Of a DNA stretch of 64,000 nt, positions 12,300-24,054 are shown piece after piece. The translations under genes and the position numbers were made by a program. Origin of the DNA: Okapia johnstoni (lineage: Eukaryota; Chordata; Mammalia; Artiodactyla; Giraffidae); NCBI GenBank assembly GCA_024291935.2, contig CM044309.1, forward strand, positions 7,502,001 to 7,566,000. The letters are read 5' to 3'. How positions within the stretch are numbered: position 1 is the stretch's first letter; every line of letters begins with the position of its first letter. The notes under the pieces are model-generated. The model ran no database searches. It was not told the origin of the DNA and was given only the letters and a program-made list of their open reading frames with translations.

Positions 12300-13040
12300 T
12301 AAATGGAATGGAGAGAAAAAGGCAACAGGGAAACATGCATCAGATGAAGGAACACGGTAAACCCACAGCACCAAACAAATGAGGTGAAATAGGGTGTCTA
12401 CTAGAAAAAGAAGTCAGAGAAGTGGTAGGAAAGATGGACCAAAATCTTGGCAATGAAATGGAGGCATAGATAAATAGAATGGAGGCATGGATTGAGAAGA
12501 TACTTGACGTGTTTAACAAGGACATGGGAGAAATAAAGAACAGACTATCAGCAATGAACAAGACAATAAGAGAAATAAGAAATACACTAAAGGGAACCAA
12601 TAGCATAATAACAGAGGCGGAAGAATGTTTAAATGAACTGGAAGAGCATGGTAGAAGCAGAGCAGCATAAAGGGAAAACTGAAAAGAAATGAGGACAGCC
12701 TCAGAGACATCTGGGACAATATTAAGCACACCACCATTCAAATTATAGGGATTCCAGGAGAAGAAGAGAAGAAGAAAGTGTATGAGAAAATACTGAAGGG
12801 GAGTATAGTCAAAACTTTCTCTAACATTAGAGAGGAAATAGCCACATGAGTCCAGGAAGCACAGAGAGTCCACATAGGATAAACAGAGAGAAACACGCCA
12901 AGACATATTCATCAAACTAACAAAAATTAAACACAAAGAAAAAAATATTACAAGAAGTGAAGGAAAAGCGACAAATAACATACAGGCTTTACAAACAAGC
13001 AAAAGTTAAGAGAACTCAGCAACACCAAACCAGCTTTATT
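12300..13040 (+). pseudogene. L1 ORF1 remnant
   Basis: Open pieces include 12479-12670, reading WIEKILDVFNKDMGEIKNRL and then MNKTIREIRNTLKGTN, the coiled-coil and RNA-binding part of L1 ORF1p, an RNA chaperone of the L1 particle. A stop follows RAA at 12668. The frame then changes and continues with the next ORF1 block (ACCACCATTCAAATTATAGG). Confidence 0.75.
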
Positions 13041-14104
13041 TACAACAAATGCTAAAGGAACTTCTCTAGACAGGAAACACAAAATAAAAGGCCTACAAAA
13101 ACAAACCCCAAACAATAAAGTAAATGGCAATAGGATCATACATATCAATAATTACCTTAAATGTAAGTGGATTAAATGCTCGAATCAAAAGACACAGACT
13201 AGCTGAATGGATACAAAAGCAAGACCCCTACATATGTTGTTTATAAGTGACCGACTTCCCACATAGGGACACAAACAGACTGAAAGTGAGAGGCTGAAAA
13301 AAGATTTTCCATGTAGATGGAAATTAAAAAAAAAAAAAATAAAGACTTTAACAACAGAAAACGAAGGATCTTGGATTGATCAAGGGATCAATCCAAGAAG
13401 ATGATATAATAATTATAAATATATATGCAACCAACATAGGAGCACTCCAGTGTATAAGGCAAATGCTAACACACATAAAAGGGGAAATCAACAGTAACAC
13501 AAAAATAATAGGGGACTTTAACACTTCACTCATGCCAATGGACAGATCATCCAAACAGAAAATTGATAAGGAAACACAAGCCTTAAATGACACTTTGGAT
13601 CAATGGACCTAATTGATATCTAAAGGACATTCCATGCAAAAGTAGTAGAATTCACTTTTTTTTCTCTAGTTCACATGAAACATTCTCCAGGATAGATCAA
13701 ACCTTGGGTCACAAATCAACCCTTCATAAATTTAAGAAAATTGAAATTGCATCAAGAATTTTTTTCCTGACCACAGTGATATAAGATTAGATATCAATTG
13801 CAGGAAAAGACTGTAAAAAACAAAAACCACTTGGAGGCTAAGCAATATGCTTCTAAATAACCAGGAGATCACTGAAGAAATCCAAGAGGAAATCCAAAAG
13901 TACCTAGAAACAAACAACAAAATCACAACTCAAAACACGTGGGATGCAGTACGTGCAGTGTTAACAGGAAAATTTACGGAATACAAGCTTAACTCGGGAA
14001 ATGAGAAAAATATCAAGTAAACAACCTAACCTTACACCTAAGGCAACTAGACAAAGAAAGAAGAAGAAAAAATGTAGTAGAAGGGAAGAAATTATGAAGA
14101 TCAG

Positions 14105-14341
14105 TGTACAGTGTTTTAATCACTCAGTCATGTGATTGACTCTTGTGAGTCGATGTCCGACTCTAGTGATGCCATGGACTATAGCTCTCCAGGCTCCTCT
14201 GTCCATGAAGTTCTCCAGGCAAAAATAGCAGAGTGGATTGCCGTTCCCTTCTCCAGGGGATTTTCCCAAACCAGGGATTGAACCTGGGACTCCTGCACTG
14301 CAGGCAGATTCTTTACCATCTTTTTATTTACTTCTGCTCAG
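14105..14341 (-). mobile_element. Bov-A/Bov-tA SINE inside the L1, antisense
   Basis: It has the standard antisense order: GACTCTTGTGAGTCGATGTC, GCCATGGACTATAGC, CCAGGGATTGAACCTGGGAC, GCAGGCAGATTCTTTACCAT. The 11-bp target-site duplication ATGAAGATCAG is perfect, at 14094-14104 and 14342-14352. Confidence 0.92.
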
Positions 14342-15781
14342 ATGAAGATCAGAGCAGAAGTAAATTTAAAAAATGAAGGAAACAATGCTGAATATTAATA
14401 AAAACAAGCTGCTTCTTTGAGAAGATAAATGAACTTGACAAACCATTTGCCAGACTTATCAAGAAAAAAAAGGGAGAAAATTCAAAACAAGAAAATTAGA
14501 AATGAAGAAGTTGTAATAGACAACACAAAAAATAGAAAGGATCAAAAAAGAGTATTATGAGCAATTGTATGTCAATAAAATGGACAACCTGGAAGAAATG
14601 GGCAAATTCTTAGAAAAGTGCAACCTTCCAAGACTGAAACAGGAAGAAAAGGAAAATAGGAACAAACCAATCACAAGCACGGAAATTGAAACTGTGATCA
14701 AAAATCTCCCAACAAACAACAGCCTAGGGCCAAATGGCTTAAAAGGCAAAAAGTACAAACTTTTAGAGAAGAGCTAACACCGATCCTGCTCAAACTCTTC
14801 CAGAAAATTGCAGAGGGAGGAAAACTCCCAAACTCATTCTATGAGGCCACCATCACCCTGATACCAAAACCAGACAGATATCACACACAAAATAGTTACA
14901 GGTGAATATCACTGATGAAAATAGATGCAGAAATTCTCACAGTAATATTAGCAACAACACGTTAAAATGATCATACAGCATGATTAAGTGGGGTTTATCC
15001 CAAGGATGCAAAGATTCTTCAATTTATGCAAATAATTCGGTGTGATACACCATAGTAACAAATTGAAAAATAAAAACCATATGACATCTCAGATGCAAAG
15101 AAAGCTTTCAACGCTATTCAACACCCATTTATAATAGAAACTCTTCAGAAAACTGGCATATAAAGAACCTACCGCAACACAATAAAGGCCATATACAACG
15201 AACACAGCAAACATCATTCTCAACTGTGAGAAAATGAGAGCACTTCCTTTGTGACCAGGAAAAAGACCAGGCTGCTCACTCTTGCCGTTATTATGTTATA
15301 TATTTCTGGAAGTGCTAGCCACAGCACTCAAAGAAGGACAAGAAACAAGAAGAATCCAGATTGGAAAACAAGTGAAACTCTCAATGATTGCAGATGACAT
15401 GATGCTACACGTAGAAAACCCTAAAGATGCTACCCTAAAATTACTAGAGCTAAGCGATGCATTTAGTCATTTCCCAGGGTACAAAATTAAAAAACAGAAA
15501 TCTTTTGCATTCCTATGCAATAATAATCAAAAATTGAAAAGAGAAATTAAGGAATCAATTCAATTCACCATTGCAACAAAAAGAATAAAATACCTAGGAA
15601 TAAACCTACCTAAGGAGACAAAACACCTGTATTCAGAAAATTATAAGATACTCATGAAAGAAATCAAAGATGATAAAAACAGATGGAGAGATAACCATGT
15701 TGTAGGATTGGAAGAATCAATATTGTGAAAATGACTATACTACCCGAGGCAATCTACAGATTCAGTGCAATCCCCATCACA

Positions 15782-16078
15782 TTCAGTTCAGTTCAGTTCA
15801 GTTGCTCTAGTTGTGTCTGACTCTTTGTGACCCCATGGACTGCAGCACGCCAGGCCTCCCTGTCCATCACCAACACATGGGGCTCACTCAAACTTATGTC
15901 CATCGACTCGGTGATGCCATCCAACCATCTCATCCTCTGTCGTCCCCTTCTCCTCCCACCTTCAATCTTTCCCAGCATCAAGGTCTTTTCAAATGAGTCA
16001 GCTCTTCACATCAGGTGGCCAAAGTATTGGAGTTTCAGCTTCGGCATCAGTCCTTCCAATGAATATTCAGGACTGATT
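15782..16078 (-). mobile_element. BovB 3' end (ART2A-type) inside the L1, antisense
   Basis: It starts with repeated CAGTT units, the antisense of the CTGAA terminal repeat. It then contains CATCGACTCGGTGATGCCAT and CAGGTGGCCAAAGTATTGGA in the expected order. The 5' end is truncated at about 16078. No clear target duplication was seen. Confidence 0.9.
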
Positions 16079-17841
16079 TAATGACATTTTTCACAAAACT
16101 AGAGCAAATAATTTTACCATTTATATGGAAACACAAAGACCCCAAATAGCCAAAGCAATCTTGAAAAAGAAAAACCGAGTTGGAAAAATCAATCTTCCTG
16201 ATGTTTGACTATACTACAAAGTTATGGTGATCAAGACAGTACAGTACTGGCACAAAAACAAAAGCATGTGTCAAAGGAACAAGATAGAAAGTCCTGAGAT
16301 AAACCTACATGCCTATGGACACCTTCTCTTGGACAAGGAGGCAAAAATGTACAATAGATAAATGATAATTTTGTCAGTAAGTGGTGCTAGGAAAACTGGA
16401 CAGTTACATGCAAATGAATGAAATTTGAACACTTCCTAACACCATACATGAAAATAAACTCAAAATGTATTAAAGACCTAAATATAAGGCTAGAAACTAT
16501 AAAACTCAGAAGAAAACATAGATACCACACTCTGACATAAATCGCAGCAAGATCCTCTTTTACCCACCTCCTAGAAATAGAAATAATGGAAATAAAATTT
16601 CTAATTTCTAATGGAAATAGAAATAAAAGTAAACAATGGGGCCTAATTAAACTTATAAGCTTTTTCACAGCAAAGGAAACTGTAAATAAGATGAAAAGAC
16701 AACCCTTAGAATGGGAAAAAATAATAGCAAATGAAGCAACTGATAAAAGATTAATTTCCAAAATGTACCATCAGCTCATGAAACTCAGTATCAGGAAAAC
16801 AAAAAACCCAATCAAACAAACAAACAAACAAAAAATGGTCAGAAGACCTAAAGAGAGATCTCTCCAAAGAAGACATACAGATGGCCAACAAACACAGGAA
16901 TAGATAGATGCTCAATATCACTCATTATTAAAGAAACGGAAATCAAAATTACATCGAGATACCACCTCAGACTGGTCAGAGTGACCATCATCAAAAAATC
17001 TACAAGCAATAAATGCTGGCAAGGATGTGGAGAAAAGGCAACCCTCTTGCACTGTTGATGGAAATGTAAATGGATAGAACCACTCCAGCGAATAGTATGG
17101 AGATTCCTTAAAAAAAACACGAAAAACTAGAAATAAAACTACCATGTGACCCAGTAGTCCCACTACTGGGCACATGCCCTGAGAAAATCATAATTCAAAA
17201 AGATACAGGTTTACCCCAATGTTCATTTCAGCGCTATTTACAATAGCCAGGACATGGAAGCAACCTAGATGTCCATCAACAGATGAATGGATAAAGAAAT
17301 TGTGGTACACATATTCAATAGAATATTAGCCATAAAAGTCATGGCTTTTATGACTTAAGTCATTAAAAAAAGGCTCAAAAAGCCATTTGAGTCCATTGAA
17401 CTGAGGTAGATGAACCTAGAGCCATTATACAGAGTGAAATAAGTCAAAAAGAGAAAAACAAATATATATTAATGCATATATATGGACTCTAGAAAATGGT
17501 ACCGATGAACCTATTTGTAAGGCAGCAATGAGACACAGATATAGAGAATGGACTTGTGGACACAGCAGGGGAAGGAGAAGTTGGGATGAATTGAGAGAGT
17601 AACTTTTAAATATCTACTCTACTTGTGTAAAATAGGTAACTAGTGGGAAGTTATATAATACAGGGAGCTCAACCTGATGCTCTCAGATGACCTAGTTTGG
17701 ATGAGATGGGAATGGGAGGGAGGCTTAAAAGGGAGGGAGTATATGTATACTTATAGCTGATTCATGATGCTGCACAGCAGAAATAAATATGTCTAAATTT
17801 AAAGCAGTTATCCTCCAATTTAAAAAAATTAAAATAAAAGG

Positions 17842-17965
17842 AAAGAAGGAGAAAAGTCCCTTCCCTGAGCAAATGGCAGGATGTGGTCTCTCATAACATG
17901 GATGAGTACAGTCTGACCTGAAGCCCTTCCTGGTCTCTGAAATAATGCCCAGGCAAGGGGGGCGG
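17842..17965 (+). repeat. Right copy of the ~120-bp imperfect direct repeat flanking the L1
   Basis: It starts AAAGAAGGAGAAAAG directly after the L1 A-rich end and follows the left copy at 10071-10205 with gaps of about 12 and 6 bases. By eye the identity is roughly 80 percent. Beyond 17965 the sequence (GGTTTGCTCCATTC, AATAAACCGGCTTTATTTC) has no partner on the left. Confidence 0.6.
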
Positions 17966-18072
17966 TTTGCTCCATTCTCCACTGGGTCTCCACAATCCTG
18001 GTTGCAAAAAATAAACCGGCTTTATTTCTTTAGTCTTCATTTTTTCAGATGGAATACTTAATTTTGCCAATT

Positions 18073-18285
18073 CAAGGGAAGCTCAGATGGTAAAGAATCC
18101 GCCTGCAATGTGGGAGACCCTGGTTCATTTCCTGGGTTGGGAAGATCCCCTGGAGGAGGGCATGGCAACCCACTCCAGTCTTCTTTCCTGGAGAATCCCC
18201 ACGGACAGAGGAGCCTGGCGGGCTACCGTCCATGAAGTCACAAAGAGTCAGACACGATGGAGCCACCAAGGACATACACACACAG
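18073..18285 (+). mobile_element. Bov-tA SINE, sense
   Basis: The tRNA-derived head GGAAGCTCAGATGGTAAAGA is followed by the usual body (GATCCCCTGGAGGAGGGCAT, GGACAGAGGAGCCTGGCGGG) and AAAGAGTCAGACACGATGGA. The first bases of the head are missing. Confidence 0.9.
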
Positions 18286-19419
18286 ACGCTGCCATAATCG
18301 TTTTCTTTTTTTTTTTTAATTCAAAGTCAATAAGGAATGCACTCCTTTTCTTATTTCCACTTATCCTCTCCCCCAATACCCCAAATATGCGGGAGGATCT
18401 TGAGGATTAGGCCGTGTCTGTGTCTCAGCTGCCCTCAGCCGCCTGTTACTTCCTCTGTGTGGAACTTGGTTCTCCTCACCTCGGCTGTTTCCTCCCCACT
18501 GGTTCTCTTACTCTGGCCTCACACAGTCTCCTGCTGTGTGAGACTTTGTATTCTGTCAAAAACTGAATCATAGCCTTTGATAATTTCTGGGGCTCTTTCC
18601 CTACGTATTTCCCTCCTTTCACGTATTTCCCTCCTTTCACGTATTTCCCTCCTTTCCATTATTCTTGCTCATAAATGTACCCACCTGATCCTTCCTGAAT
18701 GCCAATTCTGTCTTCTCAGCTCCGTAAAGTGGCTGCATTTTGCACGGGTCCCCCTGACATTTTGCACGGGTTTGTAGTGGCCCACAAACTGCTTTGCAGC
18801 AGAAAGCTGAGAAGATCTGAGAGCTGGCCTCATTTGCTTTCTTTCTCTCGGAGAACTCAATCTTTTGCTGCCTTCCCATTGCCAGAAAGCAGTTTGTATA
18901 TTTTGTCCAGTTGTCTACTTACTTATGGAGGATAGGATAGTCTTTATATTAGTTACTCAGAATGGCCAGAAGTCAAAATTGAACACTGACTTTTGAAGAA
19001 TTAAGACCAGGGCAGTCTTTTAGAAGAACTTTTGTAGATTTTGATTATTTCCTCATGGTGTTGCATAACTGTGTCTCCATTCATATTTTAAATTTGAAAT
19101 GTTGAAACTATGAAACTCAAAATAGTACAAAGGTCAGCTTTCGTCTGGTTTTCCTGTGAAGATAGACTGGGGTTATGTGAAGGGAGCACCTTAAATATAT
19201 GAGAGTCAGAATATAGTCTCAGATCTAGCACACGTACTGGGAGGTGTTAAGGAAGTTGTCTAACTTTTCTGAATCTCAGTTTATTCATTTCGTAAAAGTG
19301 AGGGAGTGACTTTGTTTCAGAACTAGTAGATATTCAGAAAAGCACGTTATGCAAAAGAACTGGGTTTAAGTTTCCTAGGCCTTAAATCCAGTGGCTATTT
19401 TTTGGTAAGTCATCCTTTT
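18286..19419. other. Intronic unique DNA
   Basis: No interspersed repeat recognised apart from the local 18-bp tandem repeat at 18603-18656. No exon-like segment was found. Confidence 0.3.
18603..18656 (+). repeat. Three perfect tandem copies of an 18-bp unit
   Basis: The unit ACGTATTTCCCTCCTTTC occurs three times without a mismatch. The unit length is a multiple of three, so the chance ORF over it reads as a repeated RISLLS. There is no spacing or flank that would suggest a CRISPR or other array. Confidence 0.97.
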
Positions 19420-20528
19420 TCTTATGTAAAGATGGGCTCAATAAAGGACAGAAATGGTAAGGACCTAACAGAAGCAGAAGATATTAAGAAGAGGTGGCAA
19501 GAATACATAGAAGAACTATACAAAAAAGATCTTCATGACCCAGATAATCACAATGATGTGATCACTCATCTAGAGCCAGATATCCTGGAATGTGAAGTCA
19601 AGTGGGCCTTAGGAAGTATCACTAGGAACAAAGCTAGTGGAGGTGAAGAAATTCCAGGTGAGCTATTTCAAATCCTAAAAGATGATGCTGTGGAAGTGCT
19701 GCACTCGATATGCCAGCAAATCTGGAAAACTCAGCAGTGGCCTCAGGACTGGAAAAGGCCAATTTTCGTTTCTAATCCCAAAGAAAGGCAATGCCAGAGA
19801 ATGCTCAAACTACTGCACAGTTGCACTTATCTCACACACTTCTAGTAAAGTAATGCTCAAAATTCTCCAAACCAGGCTGCAGCAATACGTGAACCGTGAA
19901 TTTCCAGATGTTCAAGCTGGTTTTAGAAAAGGCAGAGGAACCAGAGATCAAATTGCCAACATCCGCTGGATCGTTGAAAAAGCAAGAGAGTTCCAGAAAA
20001 ACATCTACTTCTGCTTTATTGACTATGCCAAAGCCTTTTGATTGTGTGGACCACAATAAACTCTGGAACATTCTGAAAGAGATAGGAATACCAGACCACC
20101 TGACCTGCCTCTTGAGAAATCTGTATGCAGGTCAGGAAACAGCAGTTTGAACAGGACATGGAAAAACATACTGGTTCCAAATTGGGAAAGGAGTACCTCA
20201 AGGCTGTATATTGTCACCTTGCTTATTTAACTTATATGCAGAGTACATCATGAGAAACGCTGGGCTGGATGAAGCACAAGCTGGAATCAAGACTGCCAGG
20301 GGAAATATCAATAACCTCAGATACGCAGATGACACCACCCTTATGGCAGAAAGTGAAGAAGAATTAAAGAGCCTCTTGATGAAAGGGCTTACCTTTGGCT
20401 TAAAAGGTAAGGACTTGATGAAAGGGCTTACACCTTGGCTTAAAACTCAGCATTCAGAAAACTTAAGATCGTGGCATCTGGTCCCATCACTTCATGGCAA
20501 ATAGATGGGGAAACAGTGGAAACAGTGA
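19420..20528 (+). pseudogene. BovB reverse-transcriptase segment, sense, broken
   Basis: It matches BovB (RTE-clade LINE) from the block ATAAAGGACAGAAATGGTAA through the reverse transcriptase to the GAAACAGTGACA block. Visible motifs are FIDYAKAFD-like (about 20010-20045), SPCLFNLYAEYIMRNAGLDE, and the catalytic YADD box at 20322-20333. Frameshifts near 19790 and 20035 and other small changes break it. A duplicated ATGAAAGGGCTTAC occurs near 20379 and 20416. Both the 5' part and the true 3' tail are missing in this orientation. Confidence 0.9.
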
Positions 20529-20647
20529 CAAAACTCTGTTAACCTTTGCCTTGCTTCATTTTGTACTCCAAGGCCAAACTTGCCTGTTATTCCAAGTATA
20601 TCTTGACTTCCTACTTTTGCATTCCAATCTCCTATGATGAAAAGAAT

Positions 20648-20693
<46 letters not shown>
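20648..20693 (+). repeat. (TG)n microsatellite
   Basis: About 21 uninterrupted TG units inside the antisense BovB piece. Such runs are usually length-variable and can adopt left-handed DNA. Confidence 0.98.
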
Positions 20694-20695
<2 letters not shown>

Positions 20696-21053
20696 GTCTT
20701 GAAGATATTGTATGTCTTCATAGAGCCAGTCAACTTCAGCTTCTTTAGCATCAGTGATTGGGATACAGACTTGGACTACTGAGATATTAAACGGTTTGCC
20801 TTGGAAACGAACTGAGATCATTCTGTCATTCTTGAGGTTCACTCAGGTGCTGCATTCTGGATTCTTGTTTACTATGAGGGCTACACCTAAGGAATTCTTG
20901 CCCCTAGTATTGGATATAATGGTCATCTGAATTATATTGTCCCATTCCGTCCATTTCAGTTCACTGATTCCTAAAATGTTTATGTTTACTCTTGCCATCT
21001 CCTGCTTGACCATATCCCATTTACCTTTGTCCACTAAAAAATTAGTCACAACC

Positions 21054-21586
21054 TGAAAGTAGAGAGTTATTTTATTTGGTGGGAATGTGGCCCAGGAGCC
21101 AGCAGCTCTGTAGCCTGGAGAAAACTGCTCCAGAGGGCTGGGAGGGGGGAGTCAGGCTATAAACGAGTTTGAAACAAAGGCGGCAGGCAGTCTGAACATC
21201 AAAGATTATTGTGATGTTAAGGAAAATTAGATATCAAGTAAAGGAATATAGCACTCTTCTGTGTTTGGGAAGATGCAAGCCTCTGGGCCCACTGAATTTA
21301 TTCCTTTCGTATATACTTCCGCTATTTGGGGCCAAATCCTGTTCCCTGATTGTTTACATCCTTGAGTCCCTGCTCACCATACGGCGTGGCAGATGTGGTG
21401 GATGGCTGCTCCTTGTATTCCCTCAGGCTCCTCCGCAGTCATGGGGTGTGGCGGCATCTGCTGGATCGCAGGCACTGTGTTCCCTTTTGGGAGCCCTCAT
21501 TCCCATTAGGAGACTGGAAATTGCTGGTGGCTGTGACATTTCTCGCCCACCAATATGGCAGGAAATATTTCATCTCACGCCTGATT
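21054..21586 (-). mobile_element. LTR-like repeat inserted in BovB (copy A)
   Basis: The BovB reading is interrupted exactly here and continues on both sides. On the minus strand the block ends with an AATAAA-type signal (TTATTTT near 21072 on the plus strand). It shares GGGAAGATGCAAGCCTCTGG-like and TATGGCAGGAAATATTT blocks with copy B at 37230-37727. The order fits a solo LTR of an endogenous retrovirus. No protein remains. Confidence 0.6.
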
Positions 21587-22021
21587 CATGGGCCTAATAT
21601 TTCAGGTTCCTACTGCAATATCGTTCTTCACAGCATTCACTTTCACCGCCAAACTCATCCACGACTGAGTGTCGTTTCTGCTTTGGCCCAGTTGCTTCCT
21701 TCTTGCTGGAACTATTCGTAATCGCCCTCCACTCTTCTCCAGTAGCATGTTGGATACCTTCTGGCTCAGGCAGCTCATCTTCCAAGCATCATATCTTTTT
21801 GCCTTTTCATACTGTTCATGGAGTTCTTGTGGCGAGAATACTGGAGTGGGCTGCCATTTCCTCCTCCAGGGGACCGCATTTTGTTAGAACTCTTCACTAT
21901 GATCAATTCATCTTGCGTCGCCCTGCACAGCATGGCTCATAGTTTCATTGAGCTACACAAGCCCCTTCACCACAACAAGGCTGTGATCCAGCATGGGGTT
22001 GAAATGTTTAGAAATATTGAA

Positions 22022-22485
22022 ACACTATGTTGTGTAACAGGAACTAACATGGTATTGTAAGCCAGTTATACTCCAGAAACAAAGAAACAAAAACTCATAG
22101 AAAAAGAGATCAGATTTGTGGTAATCACAGGCAAGGGCTGAGGAAGGGGGGAACTGGATTAATGCAGTTAAACGTGCAAGCTTCTGGTTATAAGATAAAT
22201 AAGTACTTGGGTTTTAGGTATAACATACATATAATTAACACAGTTCTATACTACATATGAAAGTTGTTGAGAGAATAAATCCTGAGAGTTCTCATGATAA
22301 AGAAAAAATATCTTTTTTTCTATTTCTTTAATTTTGTGTCTATATGAGCTGATCAACATTCACTAAAATTATCGCGGTCATCATTTCAGGTTGTATGCAA
22401 GTCAAATCCTTTTGCTGTACACCTTAAACTTATACAGAGCTCTATGCCAATTATAACTCAATAAAAATGGAAGGAAAAAAAATAC
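22022..22485 (+). mobile_element. L1 3' UTR remnants, sense
   Basis: The first ~55 bases (AACAGGAACTAACATGGTAT) resemble an artiodactyl L1 terminus. 22100-22480 follows the older L1MA-type 3' UTR (CAAGCTTCTGGTTATAAGAT, GCTGTACACCTTAAACTTAT) and ends AACTCAATAAAAATGGAAGG. Confidence 0.65.
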
Positions 22486-22699
22486 GGGCTTCTGAATCCT
22501 AGTCCTGGCCTGGGAATCTTCATTTTAAACAGCATAGGTTGTTTATGGATGATAAACAACATAGATTGTTTATTGTCCAAGGTTCGTGTTTTGAGAAACA
22601 CTAGACTAGGATTGTACTTTTACTGGGAAAAGCCATTATGTATATTTGTTATCCAATTTATTTAAACTTTGTTTTTGAATACACCCCAGTATTTATTAG

Positions 22700-22990
22700 C
22701 TGCTGCTGCTACTGCTGCTGCTGCTGCTAAGTCGCTTCAGTCGTGTCCGACTCTGTGTGACCCCATAGACGGCAGCCCACCAGGCTCCGCCGTCCCTGGG
22801 ATTCTCCAGGCAAGAAAACTGGAGTGGGTTGCCATTTCCTTCTCCAGTGCATGAAAGGGAAAAGTGAAAGTGAAGTTGCTCAGTTGTGTCCGACTCTTAG
22901 CGACCCCATGGACTGTAGCCCACCAGGCTCCTCCATCCATGGGATTCTCCAGGCAAGAGTACTGGAGTGGGGTGCCATTGCCTTCTCCGA
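22700..22990 (-). mobile_element. Bov-A2 SINE (dimer), antisense, with (CTG)n end
   Basis: A (GCT)n run is followed by two related units: TCGTGTCCGACTCTGTGTGA and TGTGTCCGACTCTTAGCGAC, linked by GTGCATGAAAGGGAAAAGTG. This is the standard Bov-A2 dimer read on the minus strand. Confidence 0.93.
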
Positions 22991-23999
22991 TTTATGAGCT
23001 ACCTTCTCTAAATACTGCAAATCAAGACTTAGAGTTAGTAAATATGAGGAAGTGGTTAACTATTCCCACTGAGTTTAAGATCTAAGGTTGAAAGTTCAGA
23101 AGAATTCAAATAATCTAAGTACTGGGAATGCTAAGAAAGAAAATTTTTTAAATTTGTCTTATTTAAAAGTGCTACACAATAGAATGAAGGAATAAGTCAA
23201 CTGATGCATAAATTTGAATAAAGTGACATTTGTGCTTCTGTATACACAACCAGCCATTTTGTATTAGTTTACCACTTTTAGTTTCCTTATCACTGTTTAT
23301 TTCATTATGATTACAGTAAATTATGATATGTGTGTTAAGAACATAGACTTTAAAGATAGACAAATTCTGGGTCCATATCTTGGCTGGATAACTAGTTCTA
23401 GGATCTAGATTTTAAGTATTTGCTTGCTCAAGTTGCTACTACTTGAGAATTTCTAGGACTTAAAGAAGGCAGGACCCTGCAGTATGCCAAGAAAATTAGT
23501 TAGGATCTCTCATCTTGATGGACCATAAAAATGGAAGGTGGGCATCAAACTTGACTTTGATTGTAGTGAGGTTTTCAATTTACCATCCATGGCTAGAGTT
23601 TAGAGACACCATGGATATATATAAATAGCAAAACACTAAGAAGATTTCATCATTTTCACAAATGGGTCCCTGACTTCCAATAAGACGGTTGAAAACAATT
23701 TTATATTATTCTTACAGGGAAGGAAAGGTGGTGTGTTTATTTTTATTAAATAAAGTGGAAAATGTAAGCAGCAAAACTGAGTTACATAAAAGGTAAAGGC
23801 CTTGCTGGCATTCAGCTTCCTTCACGAAGACCATCTCTTTTAGAAGTGAGTCAGAGTACGCCTGATTGTGTTACAGTGCCACCCCTGGTGGTACAACATC
23901 ATTTTTTTTTTTAATTAGAAATTCTCCCTTCTGAGCTTCTTATTTCTTCCTGTCAGCTATCCTGAATTAATTATGGGTGTATTATTTTAATTCTTCCAG
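22991..23999. other. Intronic unique DNA before the third exon
   Basis: AT-rich sequence with no recognised repeat. It ends with the acceptor of the exon at 24000. Confidence 0.35.
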
Positions 24000-24054
24000 G
24001 TTTACACGGACTGTAAGAACAGGAGTGTGGATGTGTCCTTGGTGCATTGCACAG
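24000..24054 (+). CDS. SLC26A7: SLC26A7 coding exon (STAS domain middle)
   Basis: This is a 55-nt exon with acceptor TTCTTCCAG and a strong donor GTAAGG. It starts in phase 0 and ends in phase 1, reading VYTDCKNRSVDVSLVHCT before the split Ala codon. The pattern of a helix end, then a basic turn, then an alternating hydrophobic strand (VDVSLVHC) is the expected second half of the STAS fold. In SLC26 proteins this part follows the D-x-S-G motif. It is separated from the next exon by only 82 nt. Confidence 0.95.

Larger units (their letters stand above)
13115..17495 (+). pseudogene. L1 ORF2 remnant (endonuclease and reverse transcriptase)
   Basis: Recognisable blocks run in order: LNVSGLNARIKRHRLAEWIQ (about 13151-13210), the endonuclease segment with IIGDFNTSLMPMDRSSKQK (13376-13612), the pre-RT block [19 protein letters not shown] (about 14660), and the catalytic IADDMM box near 15387. 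The cysteine-rich C-terminal part is near 17010-17060. Frameshifts and stops break it into at least six pieces, and two insertions (14105-14341, 15782-16078) split it. The protein would nick DNA and copy its own RNA; this copy cannot. Confidence 0.85.
10206..17841 (+). mobile_element. Degraded, nearly full-length artiodactyl L1 with 5' UTR
   Basis: The parts appear in order. A GC-rich 5' UTR runs from about 10206 to 11340 and includes GAGGGGGCTAGTATGACACA. A T-rich stretch follows (11340-11800), then GGGGTCTTGTTGCTCCAGTC and the ORF1 leader. ORF1 and ORF2 remnants and a 3' UTR with an A-rich end close it. Two younger SINE or BovB insertions interrupt ORF2. Stops and frameshifts are common, so it is not mobile now. 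It lies in sense inside the 14.3-kb SLC26A7 intron. Confidence 0.85.
20529..22010 (-). pseudogene. BovB 5' and endonuclease segment, antisense, interrupted
   Basis: On the minus strand it runs from the 5' part (about 22010-21590) into the apurinic-endonuclease-like domain (21050-20529). Visible residues include KWDMVKQEMARVNINILGIS and NSLGVALIVNK. An LTR-like block splits it at about 21054-21586, and a (TG)n run of 21 units sits in it at 20651-20692. It faces the + strand RT segment at 20528 and 20529. Confidence 0.85.

Noticed and set aside
12340..13002. A 220-codon minus-strand ORF rich in Leu, Phe and Ser that looks like a membrane protein
   Set aside because: It is the antisense shadow of the A-rich L1 ORF1 region, which always reads as hydrophobic residues on the other strand.
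18603..18656. A short CRISPR-like array
   Set aside because: The repeats are directly adjacent with no unique spacers, and the genome is mammalian.
19402..20504. A functional BovB reverse transcriptase
   Set aside because: Although the YADD box is kept, frameshifts and lost ends break the protein into separate frames.
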